This document shows positions 1 to 7,599 of a DNA stretch of 19,673 nucleotides, in pieces. The first letter of the stretch is position 1, and every line of letters starts with the position of its first letter. The stretch comes from Verrucomicrobiia bacterium (GTDB lineage Bacteria; Verrucomicrobiota; Verrucomicrobiia; Verrucomicrobiales; Akkermansiaceae), in assembly GCA_947460915.1 (NCBI GenBank), contig CANHKJ010000026.1, forward strand, positions 1 through 19,673, in the 5' to 3' direction. Under the pieces are notes generated by a model. That model did no database searches and was not told where the DNA came from. It saw nothing but the letters and a program-made list of their open reading frames with translations. The translations under genes were made by a program, and so were the position numbers.

Positions 1-77
1 AATCCTAGAATGCCGCAACCTGTATTTTTCCTGATTCCGCTATCGACCTCGCGGGCAAATCCGCTACGCTGCCGCGC

Positions 78-1094
78 GTGTACCCGATTTTTCGCGATCT
101 CCTTTTCCGCCTGAATGCCGAAACTGCGCACCATTTGTCGCTATCATCTTTGCGTTTTGCAGAGAAATCGGGACTGCTGCGTTTGCTCTTTCCCGAGCAA
201 GAATGTGTGTCGCCCATCGAGGTGATGGGGCTGAAATTTCCCAATCGCATCGGCCTCGCCGCAGGCCTCGACAAAGAGGGCAATACCATTGATGCGCTCG
301 GTCGCTTGGGATTTGGCTTCATCGAGATCGGCACGATCACGCCGCGTCCTCAAGCGGGGAATCCGAAGCCGCGCTTGTTCCGATTGGTGCAAGAGGAGTC
401 GATCATCAATCGCATGGGTTTCAACAATCCCGGCGTGGAGCAGGGGGTGCGCAACGTGCGGGCGACAAAGCATTATTCGGGCATCGTCGGCTTCAACATT
501 GGAAAAAACAAGGACACCCCGAACGAACAAGCGGACGAAGATTATCTCGCCTGCCTGCGTGCCGCCTATCCCGTTGCCGATTATGTGACTGTGAATCTTT
601 CCTCACCGAACACCCCCGGCTTGCGCGATTTGCAGAATGCCGAGAGCACCGCGAAGTTGCTAGAGACTTTGAAAAAAGAACAAGTGCTGCTGACAAAAGA
701 ACACGGCAAGCACGTACCGATCGCCTTCAAAGTGGCACCAGACCTCGCGGATGATCACATCGATGCCCTCGCTGCGGTATTTCTCGCTGGTGGCCTGGAG
801 GGATTGATCGCCACCAATACCACCTTGTCGCGCCATGGGGTCGAGCATCATCCGCTGCATGAACAAGCAGGCGGTTTGTCGGGGCCTCCCGTGCGCGATC
901 TTAGCACCCATGTCATTTCGCGCTTTGCCTCGCACCTCCATGGAAAAATCCCGATCATCGGCGTCGGCGGCATTTCCTCGGTGGAGGATGCGCAGCAGAA
1001 AATCCAAGCGGGTGCCACTCTGCTGCAAATCTACACCTCGTTCATCTACCAAGGCCCGGCATTGGTGAAAAATTTGTTGAATAAAATCGTCTGA
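78..1094 (+). CDS. pyrD: Dihydroorotate dehydrogenase (quinone), class 2
   Basis: Fourth step of de novo pyrimidine synthesis: oxidises dihydroorotate to orotate with FMN and passes electrons to membrane quinone. The 338-residue protein matches the class 2 family in length and motifs: an N-terminal amphipathic membrane-binding region (MYPIFRDLLFRLNAETAHHL), the flavin-binding stretch GLAAGLDKEGNTIDALGRLG (59-78), the class 2 run INRMGFNNPG (110-119), the active-site loop VNLSSPNTPGLRDLQ (172-186) carrying the catalytic serine rather than the cysteine of class 1, and the FMN-phosphate loop IGVGGISS (294-301). The start is a GTG; it is chosen because the N-terminus then lines up with E. coli PyrD (MYYPFVRKALFQL). 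No Shine-Dalgarno sequence is visible. A lipoprotein gene follows 41 bases after the stop. Identity is very secure; the exact start is slightly less so. Confidence 0.96.
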   Translation: MYPIFRDLLFRLNAETAHHLSLSSLRFAEKSGLLRLLFPEQECVSPIEVMGLKFPNRIGLAAGLDKEGNTIDALGRLGFGFIEIGTITPRPQAGNPKPRLFRLVQEESIINRMGFNNPGVEQGVRNVRATKHYSGIVGFNIGKNKDTPNEQADEDYLACLRAAYPVADYVTVNLSSPNTPGLRDLQNAESTAKLLETLKKEQVLLTKEHGKHVPIAFKVAPDLADDHIDALAAVFLAGGLEGLIATNTTLSRHGVEHHPLHEQAGGLSGPPVRDLSTHVISRFASHLHGKIPIIGVGGISSVEDAQQKIQAGATLLQIYTSFIYQGPALVKNLLNKIV

Positions 1095-1135
1095 CCTTGC
1101 GTCCCAAGATTGGATGCGGTAACATCCCTAACATC

Positions 1136-1486
1136 ATGAAACTCCTGACATCTCTCGTTTTTGTCTCCGCCTTGGCCCTGTCAAATTGCGCGTATAATGA
1201 CCCCTATGCCTCCCACACCGCTCGCGATACTCAAACGGGTGCATTGCTCGGCGGTGCTGTTGGCGGTATCATTGGTCACCAATCAGGCGAGGGGCTTGCC
1301 GGTGCTGCCATCGGCGCAGGTCTTGGTGGACTCATCGGTAACAGCGCCGGAGCCAACAAAGATCGCAACCAAGCCCAATCTGGTCAACCCTACGGTGGCG
1401 GCTACAATAACAATTATGGAGGTAGCGGCTACAGACCTCAGCCGAATCCCAGATACTACCAAGGCGGCAGCTACGGTCGTGACTGA
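1136..1486 (+). CDS. Small glycine-zipper lipoprotein
   Basis: Predicted 116-residue outer-membrane or periplasmic lipoprotein of unknown specific role. It starts with a lipoprotein signal peptide (MKLLTSLVFVSALALSNC, lipobox LSNC, Cys18). Residues about 32-70 form a glycine-zipper segment with two GxxxG-rich halves (GALLGGAVGGIIGH and GLAGAAIGAGLGGLIGN), as in Rickettsia 17-kDa antigen/SlyB-like proteins, where they are thought to pack as membrane-associated helices. The C-terminal third is low complexity, rich in Gly, Tyr, Asn and Gln. A TTG codon 39 bases upstream is in frame but would put 13 polar residues before the signal peptide, so the ATG is preferred. It lies directly downstream of pyrD with no visible terminator between. 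Glycine-zipper lipoproteins are common in envelope maintenance; nothing here fixes the function further. Confidence 0.85.
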   Translation: MKLLTSLVFVSALALSNCAYNDPYASHTARDTQTGALLGGAVGGIIGHQSGEGLAGAAIGAGLGGLIGNSAGANKDRNQAQSGQPYGGGYNNNYGGSGYRPQPNPRYYQGGSYGRD

Positions 1487-1565
1487 TTCTCGCAGTTTTT
1501 TCCCGGAAATGCCTCGCCTTTGACGGATTGCTCCTCGCATTTCAAACGATGGGGATTTTTTTCAT

Positions 1566-1877
1566 ATGGCTCACATTCATGCTTTCCCGATGGCCAATCT
1601 GACGCTAGACTGCGCCCTCATGTCACATGATCCTCAGCCAGATTCCCGTTTTGATGAATTCCTGTTTCTCCAGGCGCAAAATGCAGGGCTCTTTCTCGGT
1701 CAGATTCCGCATCCCGCCACCGGCCAGAAAACCGTGAATCTACGCGCCGCTAAGTCTGTGCTCGATTGCCTCGAAATGCTCGAAGCCAAGACCGTCAACA
1801 ATCTCACCAGCAACGAGAAAAAACTCCTCCAAGCTGCTCTGGAAAATATCCGCACACTCTATCAGAAACACCAGTAA
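1566..1877 (+). CDS. DUF1844 domain protein
   Basis: Small cytoplasmic protein of the DUF1844 family, which has no established function and is frequent in Planctomycetes, Verrucomicrobia and Deltaproteobacteria. The diagnostic core is present: a first helix (FDEFLFLQAQNAGLFLGQI), the turn PHPATGQKTVNL, and the two-helix tail AKSVLDCLEMLEAKTVNNLT...EKKLLQAALENIRTLY. Three in-frame ATGs are possible (1566, 1590, 1620). The first has a GGGGA stretch about 10 bases upstream, but the conserved family region would fit a start at 1620 (MSHDPQPDSRFDEF, 85 residues) equally well. The stop TAA overlaps the kdsA start by one base (TAATG), so the two are probably translationally coupled and co-transcribed. 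Whether the protein has any tie to LPS synthesis is unknown. Confidence 0.83.
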   Translation: MAHIHAFPMANLTLDCALMSHDPQPDSRFDEFLFLQAQNAGLFLGQIPHPATGQKTVNLRAAKSVLDCLEMLEAKTVNNLTSNEKKLLQAALENIRTLYQKHQ

Positions 1878-2710
1878 TGTCACTCGCTCCCGTTCCTCAT
1901 CCATTCTCGTTTCATAACATCCAGGCTGGTCACGGTCTGCCTTTTTTCATTCTCGGCCCCTGCGCACTGGAGACCGAGGCGTTTGCTTGGGAAATGGCCC
2001 GGGCATTGAAAGAAATCACCACCCGCACAAATACGCCGTTTGTCTTTAAGGCATCGTTCGATAAAGCAAACCGCACCTCGGTCAGTTCCTTCCGTGGACC
2101 AGGCCCTGCCGAAGGTTGCCGCATTTTGGGCGAGATTTCGAAGGAACTCAATGTGCCGGTCACCACCGACATCCACACCGCTGAGCAAGCCGAGATCGCT
2201 GCCGAGTTCATCGACATTCTGCAAATTCCCGCCTTCCTCTGCCGTCAGACCGATTTGCTCGAAGCCGCAGCCAAAACAGGTCGTGTGGTCAACGTCAAAA
2301 AAGGTCAGTTTCTTGCGCCATGGGACACTGTAAACATTGCCGACAAAATGCGCAGTTTCGGCTGTGATAAGTTTTTCCTCACCGAGCGCGGCACCACTTT
2401 TGGCTACAACAATCTCGTCGCCGACATGCGCTCCCTCTATTGGATGCGCAAGGAAGGCATTCCGGTAATTTTTGACGCGACTCACTCCGTGCAACGTCCC
2501 GGTGGCAATGGTGGCACCACAGGTGGCGATGGCGAACTCGCTCCCGTTTTGGCTCGCGCGGCGATTGCCACCGGCATCGATGGCTTGTTCATGGAAACGC
2601 ACTCGAATCCTGCGGAGGCGCTTTCTGATGGTCCTAACCAAATTCCGCTTGGCGAGATGGAGGCCCTGTTGGTCAAATTGCAAGCCTTGCACCACGCCGC
2701 TCATGCCTGA
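1877..2710 (+). CDS. kdsA: 3-deoxy-8-phosphooctulonate (KDO-8-P) synthase, metal-dependent type
   Basis: Condenses phosphoenolpyruvate with arabinose 5-phosphate to KDO 8-phosphate, the committed step to the KDO of lipid A inner core. The 277-residue protein carries the family motifs in order: GPCALET (27-33), FKASFDKANRTS (57-68), TTDIH (96-100), QIPAFLCRQTDLLEAAAKTG (116-135), NVKKGQFLAPWD (139-150), LTERGTTFGYNNL (168-180), FDATHSVQRPGG (199-210) and METH (239-242). It belongs to the metal-dependent class known from Aquifex: Cys29 sits where E. coli KdsA has Asn, and the other ligands His203, Glu240 and Asp251 are all present. The start is the ATG overlapping the previous stop; an upstream in-frame extension of 37 residues overlaps the DUF1844 gene and looks non-conserved. 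No Shine-Dalgarno sequence, consistent with translational coupling. Confidence 0.97.
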   Translation: MSLAPVPHPFSFHNIQAGHGLPFFILGPCALETEAFAWEMARALKEITTRTNTPFVFKASFDKANRTSVSSFRGPGPAEGCRILGEISKELNVPVTTDIHTAEQAEIAAEFIDILQIPAFLCRQTDLLEAAAKTGRVVNVKKGQFLAPWDTVNIADKMRSFGCDKFFLTERGTTFGYNNLVADMRSLYWMRKEGIPVIFDATHSVQRPGGNGGTTGGDGELAPVLARAAIATGIDGLFMETHSNPAEALSDGPNQIPLGEMEALLVKLQALHHAAHA

Positions 2711-4016
2711 TTGTAAGCGACACGTTCCAAGTCTTCGAGGCCGATCCACACGTTGGGTTCTGCCTGTGGCTTCGGCATGTGTCGCCCTGATCGCTCCAGC
2801 TTGTCGCAGCGAAAAAGATTCTTCGAAAAAAGATCCCATACCTGTGACTGACGTCCAGCCCGATGAAAAGCTCAATCCTTTTCGCGAGGTGCTGCAGCGC
2901 ATGGAGCCAGGCTCGGTCATCAAGGATCTTCTCATTCCTCGCTATGATCCCAATAAACAATTGACTATGGTGGTGCGGGCCAAGCGTGTGGGCATCGAGT
3001 CTCTCGATCAGATCAACGCAATCCGACTCAGCCTCCATGTGCTCGATGCCGAAAAGACTCGAGCGCTAGGTGATACATACTTTTCGATCAATTCCTGCAT
3101 CTACAATCTCACCACATCACTCCTACGCAGTGATGATGCAGTGCAGGTCGTCGCTCAAAATTTATTTTTCCATAGTCAAGGTCTGATCACAGATGTAGGT
3201 CAGGATCAACCACACTTCACCGCCTATTTCCCAGGGCCCATTTCGGGTTTTCTCAATCCATCTCCACCAGAACATAACGTCATGAAATCCTCCACCCATG
3301 CCGCGTTGATGGCGACCATGTTGGCTACAGCCCATGCGCCCGCGCAACAGCCTGCTGCTGAAAAATCGATCTATTCTGTAACCGGCCGCAGCGCTGAAAT
3401 TGATGCTAAGCTCAAGGAGTTCGCAGCTCTTCATTCGATTACGATTGCGCCGATCAGCCTTGACCCCTTGCCGCTCGATACCACGCAGCCCCTGGCACCA
3501 GCCCAAAAGATGCCAGCTTTTACTCCCGCTATTGATGCCGTGGGATTTGCTTGCAAAGGTGGCATGTTTTTCCACAGTGCTACCTCCTCTCTGACCTTGC
3601 TGCAACAAGTTACCGTGCGCGATCCTGATTACGCCATGACAGTCGATGGCGAAGTGAAAGTGCTTTTTGCTCCCAAGGAAACAAAGGCCAAGGAAGAAGC
3701 GAAAAAAGCAGCCAACGAGAAAAAAAAATCGTCGATCTCGATTGGTAAGGTCAGTCATATCACCGGCAAGGGAGGTGTTGCGTTTGAAGCGACTGACAAA
3801 GATGGAGTGAAGAATTTTGCCTCCGGCGATGAAGTTTCCTACAATGCCTCCACCCGCGTCGTGCGGATCACAGGCCGCAAATTGATTTTTCAAAAAGGTG
3901 CTGAAGGTCGCTTCGAATCACAAAATCCCAATGCGTTCTTGGAGTTCAACAAAGATACCAAGGAATTTGAAACATCCGCAGGCTGGAATGGCCGATTCTC
4001 GTTGCCACCACAATAA
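2703..4016 (+). CDS. LptC-like lipoprotein joined in frame to LptA/OstA-like protein
   Basis: LPS-transport component(s) between kdsA and lptB. The 437-residue frame has two parts. Residues 1-193 are LptC-like: a basic n-region, a hydrophobic stretch and a lipobox-like end (CVALIAPAC, Cys34), then a beta-rich region containing LTMVVRAKRV and LLRSDDAVQVVAQNLFFHSQ, the pattern of LptC/LptA jellyroll strands. Met194 (base 3282) begins a second convincing signal peptide (MKSSTHAALMATMLATAHA) followed by a periplasmic OstA/LptA-like domain: a lysine-rich insert near 327-345, then GVAFEATDKDGVKNFASGDE and YNASTRVVRITGRKLIFQKG. Known LptC anchors to the LptB2FG complex and hands LPS to the LptA bridge. 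There is no stop codon between the halves. Either one fused protein is made, or ATG 3282 starts a separate LptA. The start overlaps the kdsA end by 8 bases. Domain assignments rest on motif feel and context; weaker than for lptB. Confidence 0.75.
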   Translation: MPDCKRHVPSLRGRSTRWVLPVASACVALIAPACRSEKDSSKKDPIPVTDVQPDEKLNPFREVLQRMEPGSVIKDLLIPRYDPNKQLTMVVRAKRVGIESLDQINAIRLSLHVLDAEKTRALGDTYFSINSCIYNLTTSLLRSDDAVQVVAQNLFFHSQGLITDVGQDQPHFTAYFPGPISGFLNPSPPEHNVMKSSTHAALMATMLATAHAPAQQPAAEKSIYSVTGRSAEIDAKLKEFAALHSITIAPISLDPLPLDTTQPLAPAQKMPAFTPAIDAVGFACKGGMFFHSATSSLTLLQQVTVRDPDYAMTVDGEVKVLFAPKETKAKEEAKKAANEKKKSSISIGKVSHITGKGGVAFEATDKDGVKNFASGDEVSYNASTRVVRITGRKLIFQKGAEGRFESQNPNAFLEFNKDTKEFETSAGWNGRFSLPPQ

Positions 4017-4032
4017 TTTTTCGCATTGATTC

Positions 4033-4761
4033 ATGTCACTTCTCATCGCCAACAATCTCAGTAAAACCTATAACAAACGTACCGTAGTCAATGACGTTTC
4101 TCTGAGCGTTAATCCCGGTGAAATCGTAGGTTTGTTAGGCCCGAATGGTGCCGGTAAGACGACGTCGTTTTATATGATTGCGGGTCTAGTGCATCCCGAT
4201 AAAGGAACGGTGATGTTAGATGGCAAGGATGTCACACGCTTGCCGATGCATTTGCGCGCGAGGCTCGGGCTCGGTTATTTACCGCAAGAGGATTCAATCT
4301 TTCGCAACCTGTCTGTCGAAGATAATCTGTTAGCCATTTTGGAAACGCGCGGCGACTTGAATCGCTCTCAACGTGCTGAGGAGGCTCATCAACTGTTGCA
4401 ACGTTTCGGCATCGGACGACTTTCTCGTTCGCTCGCCATCACCTTGTCAGGTGGAGAAAAACGTCGCTTAGCGATTGCGCGTTCGCTGTGCTCGAACCCG
4501 AAGGTGCTCATGCTCGATGAACCATTTGCGGGCGTTGATCCGCTGGCGGTGGAAGATATCCAACGCATTGTGCGCGAACTGCGAGATCAAGATGGATTGG
4601 CGATTTTGATTACCGATCACTCGGTACGCGAGACTTTGTCGATCGTTGATCGCGCCTGCTTGATCCATGATGGCCGTGTGATTCTGCAAGGGACATCGGA
4701 CGAAATTGTCAACGATCCCGTGGCGCGCAAAAACTACTTGGGAGAAAATTTCCGATTCTAA
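4033..4761 (+). CDS. lptB: LPS export ABC transporter ATP-binding protein
   Basis: Cytoplasmic ATPase of the LptB2FG transporter that extracts LPS from the inner membrane and pushes it along the LptC-LptA bridge. The 242-residue length and sequence are typical of LptB: Walker A GPNGAGKTT (36-44), Q-loop Gln85 in LPQEDSIFRNLSVEDNL, a feature characteristic of LptB, ABC signature LSGGEKRRLAIAR (138-150), Walker B VLMLDEPFAGVDP (158-170), and switch His196 in ITDHSVRETL. The C-terminal tail ends LGENFRF, as in the family. It lies 16 bases after the LptC/LptA-like frame and 24 bases before hrpB. The permeases LptF and LptG are not in this window, which is common because they are often encoded elsewhere. 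No Shine-Dalgarno sequence. Confidence 0.96.
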   Translation: MSLLIANNLSKTYNKRTVVNDVSLSVNPGEIVGLLGPNGAGKTTSFYMIAGLVHPDKGTVMLDGKDVTRLPMHLRARLGLGYLPQEDSIFRNLSVEDNLLAILETRGDLNRSQRAEEAHQLLQRFGIGRLSRSLAITLSGGEKRRLAIARSLCSNPKVLMLDEPFAGVDPLAVEDIQRIVRELRDQDGLAILITDHSVRETLSIVDRACLIHDGRVILQGTSDEIVNDPVARKNYLGENFRF

Positions 4762-4785
4762 CAAAAAATCGATTTTTCACCACTG

Positions 4786-7368
4786 ATGTCACTGCCCATT
4801 GATGAAATCCGCGACACCTTAGTAAAGGCCTCTGTGCCTGGATGCCGGATTTTGCTCAAGGCTCCGACGGGTTCGGGGAAATCGACCAATGTTCCACCTT
4901 TTCTCACGCCCGCTGGCGCGGAGCAGATCACCTTGGTGATTGAGCCAAGGCGGATGGCGGCGCGATTGTTGGCAACTTGGGTGGCCAAGCAGTGCGGCAG
5001 TGAGGTCGGGCAGCACGTGGGTTATGCGGTGCGCTTCGATACGCGTTACGGAAAAAATACGCGCATCATCTATCTCACCGATGGTGTGTTTCAGCGCTGG
5101 ATTCAGGATGACCCAGACTTGCGCGGTGTGAGCACCGTGATTTTCGATGAGTTTCATGAACGACGCCTCGCCGTGGATGTGGCATTGGCACGCTGTCTGA
5201 ATATGCAAGATAGCACCCGCAAGGATTTGCGTGTGGTGGTGATGAGCGCTACGTTGGAGACCGCAGGCTTGGCTGATTATCTTGGCGAGAAAACAGTTTC
5301 GTTAGCGACAGGTGGTCGCACCTATCCCGTGCAGGTACACTATCGTCCTGAGCGGACTGGTATCCCCGTGCGCAGTGGATTTTCGCAGCGCGAAACCCCC
5401 GTCTGGGAGCGTATCGCTGCCGTGGCAAAGGAGGCGATGGCTTCCGCCGATGTCGGCAATGTGTTAGTTTTTCTTCCTGGAACCTATGAAATTCGCAAAA
5501 CCTGCGAGCTGTTAGAAAATACCTCGTTCACCCGAGGTTGGGATGTTTTTCCGTTGTATAGTAGTCTGAATCCACGGGCGCAAGAATTGGCCATCGCGCC
5601 CTCGGAGCGACCGAAAATCATTGTCTCTACAAACGTCGCCGAGACATCGCTGACGATTGCTGGCGTGCGCACCGTGATCGATTCTGGCCTTGCGAGAATT
5701 TCTTCGTTTGATGCTCGACGTGGACTCGACACCTTACACATTCACAAAATTTCCCGTGCCTCCGCTGAGCAACGTGCAGGTCGCGCAGGACGAACATCGC
5801 CCGGGCAATGCTATCGCTTGTGGAGCGAAAATGGTCATGCCCACCGCGTGGCTTTTGATGCTCCTGAGATCCATCGTGTCGATCTCGCGGAAACCATGCT
5901 GTTGCTGAAAGCAGCAGGTGTGGATGATCTAAGTAATTTTCGTTGGTTGGACGCGCCTTTGGAACCATCGCTACAACGCGCCTTGCTTTTGTTAGAGCAA
6001 TTGGATGCGACCGATGCCAATGGTAATCTTACCGAGCATGGACGACTGATGGCGCGCATGCCCGTGCCACCGCGTTTTTCGCGCCTGATGTTGGCTGGTT
6101 TGGAGCAAGGTTGCGTGGCGGAAGCATGTTTCATCGCCGCTGCGGTGCAGGGCGAGATGATCTTCACTGGCAAGGGCAATGTCTCCCGTAAAGATTTTCA
6201 TTTTCCAGGAGTGGGAACGGATTTTGCGGCGGAATTCTACGCGCTGCAATCGGCTCAAAATCTTAACTTTGATCCGAAAGCCTGTGGCTTGGCGGGGATC
6301 TCGGCGCGAGCTGCACGTGAACTGGCGCAGGGTTATGAGCGCTTGCTCGCTCTCGCGAAAAAGCTTTCGTGGCCGGTGACTTCGTTAGATTTTTTTGGCA
6401 ATGCGACAGCGATTGGTCATGCGATGCTCGCCGCATTTAGCGATCAATTGGCGATCCGCTTGAATGCCGGAACGTTGGCATGTCGTGTCAGCGGGAATCG
6501 TCGTGGCAAGTTGGATGATCAATCGATTGCCAAAAATGCCGAGGCATTCATCGCAACGGAAATGACCGAGGTGGAAGGACGAGAGACCACAGTGCATTTG
6601 CGGCGCGCCACAGCGATTGACATCGATTGGTTGCGCGAGTTGTTTCCCGATGAAATTGTCATGTCCGATGGCGTGGCCTACGATGACATGCGCAAGCGGG
6701 TTGTTGCGCGCAAGGAGACGAAGTTTCGCGATCTCAGTCTTGAGTGCAAAGAGCAGGATCAAGGTGTCAATCTCAGCATGGCTGCCGAAATGCTCGCTGA
6801 GCGCGTGCTTTCGGGCGAGTTGACACTGAAAAATTGGGACGAGAGTGTCGAGCAATGGACCGCGCGCTTGAATTTGATCGCACGGGTGATGCCCGAGCTT
6901 GGACTGCCTGGATGGTCGCACGAAGACAGAGTGGCTGCGATTGCGCAAATCTGCCACGGTAGTGTGTCGTATAAAGAAATCAAAGAAGCGAAAGTCTGGC
7001 CCGTCTTGCATGATTGGCTGAACTACCAGCAGCACCAATTGTTAGAAAAACATGCGCCGGAGTGGGTAAAACTCGCACATGATCGGAGAGCGAAAATCAC
7101 CTATCCCGCCGAGGGCGATCCGTTCATTGCCGTGCGTGTTCAGCATCTTTTTGGCATCTGGGAAACACCGCGCATTTGTGGCGGTAAGCAATCTCTCTTG
7201 GTACACATTTGCGCACCGAACCAACGCCCCTGGCAGATGACCAAAGATCTCCAAAGCTTCTGGGCCAGTGGATACACGCAAATGAAAAAAGACATCGCTG
7301 GACGATACCCCAAACATGCATGGCCCGATGACCCGCGCAGTTATGTGTCGCCTCCACCGAAGAAGTGA
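4786..7368 (+). CDS. hrpB: ATP-dependent helicase HrpB (DEAH-box family)
   Basis: DExH/DEAH-family NTPase of the HrpB type; the physiological substrate is poorly known, probably RNA. The 860-residue protein shows the superfamily 2 motifs in order: Walker A APTGSGKS (26-33), motif Ia EPRRMAAR (53-60), motif II DEFH (121-124), motif III SAT (154-156), motif V TNVAETSLTIAG (282-293) and motif VI QRAGRAGR (329-336). After the helicase core come the helicase-associated region (from about 380) and the long C-terminal HrpB-specific domain, ending with YKEIKEAKVWPVLHDWLNYQ and the basic-rich tail. Length is a little above E. coli HrpB (about 809). It follows lptB closely but is functionally unrelated to LPS; co-transcription is likely, coupling of function is not implied. 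Confidence 0.95.
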   Translation: MSLPIDEIRDTLVKASVPGCRILLKAPTGSGKSTNVPPFLTPAGAEQITLVIEPRRMAARLLATWVAKQCGSEVGQHVGYAVRFDTRYGKNTRIIYLTDGVFQRWIQDDPDLRGVSTVIFDEFHERRLAVDVALARCLNMQDSTRKDLRVVVMSATLETAGLADYLGEKTVSLATGGRTYPVQVHYRPERTGIPVRSGFSQRETPVWERIAAVAKEAMASADVGNVLVFLPGTYEIRKTCELLENTSFTRGWDVFPLYSSLNPRAQELAIAPSERPKIIVSTNVAETSLTIAGVRTVIDSGLARISSFDARRGLDTLHIHKISRASAEQRAGRAGRTSPGQCYRLWSENGHAHRVAFDAPEIHRVDLAETMLLLKAAGVDDLSNFRWLDAPLEPSLQRALLLLEQLDATDANGNLTEHGRLMARMPVPPRFSRLMLAGLEQGCVAEACFIAAAVQGEMIFTGKGNVSRKDFHFPGVGTDFAAEFYALQSAQNLNFDPKACGLAGISARAARELAQGYERLLALAKKLSWPVTSLDFFGNATAIGHAMLAAFSDQLAIRLNAGTLACRVSGNRRGKLDDQSIAKNAEAFIATEMTEVEGRETTVHLRRATAIDIDWLRELFPDEIVMSDGVAYDDMRKRVVARKETKFRDLSLECKEQDQGVNLSMAAEMLAERVLSGELTLKNWDESVEQWTARLNLIARVMPELGLPGWSHEDRVAAIAQICHGSVSYKEIKEAKVWPVLHDWLNYQQHQLLEKHAPEWVKLAHDRRAKITYPAEGDPFIAVRVQHLFGIWETPRICGGKQSLLVHICAPNQRPWQMTKDLQSFWASGYTQMKKDIAGRYPKHAWPDDPRSYVSPPPKK

Positions 7369-7599
7369 TTTTTCGCTCCTCTGCCGTTAAGAATTTCATG
7401 TTTTTGCGATGTTTGTATTCGTATTGATAATCGGAGCACAGGAATCGACTTATTGATTACGTCTGGATCAATGAATGCGCGCAATTTCATTTGATCTACC
7501 CTGCTGCGGCCAGCTATTCCGTGTCGGAGGTCTCTTTGGCACGCCGGAAGACGATAAAAAGCCGACGTTCAATGAGATTGCAATGATTGCAAAAATGAG
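7369..7599. other. Intergenic region upstream of the protease
   Basis: This gap separates hrpB from the secreted protease. It is more AT-rich than the flanking genes. It holds no open reading frame longer than about ten codons starting at ATG and no hairpin followed by a T-run, so no terminator for hrpB is evident. A possible promoter is described separately. Just before the protease start, ATTGCAA occurs twice with a 9-base period (7577-7583 and 7586-7592). Confidence 0.5.
7404..7431 (+). promoter_or_regulatory. Possible sigma70-like promoter for the protease gene
   Basis: TTGCGA (4 of 6 to the -35 consensus) is followed after 16 bases by GATAAT (5 of 6 to the -10 consensus). It would give a leader of about 160 bases before the protease. 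The match is modest and the region is AT-rich, so chance occurrence is quite possible. Confidence 0.25.

Noticed and set aside
5..340. Open frame on the - strand at the left edge
   Set aside because: It is antisense to the conserved pyrD 5' half and shows no domain.
1880..2935. Long open frame (351 codons) on the - strand opposite kdsA
   Set aside because: It mirrors the conserved kdsA gene, has no recognisable domain, and runs into the lptC-like gene; it is an antisense shadow.
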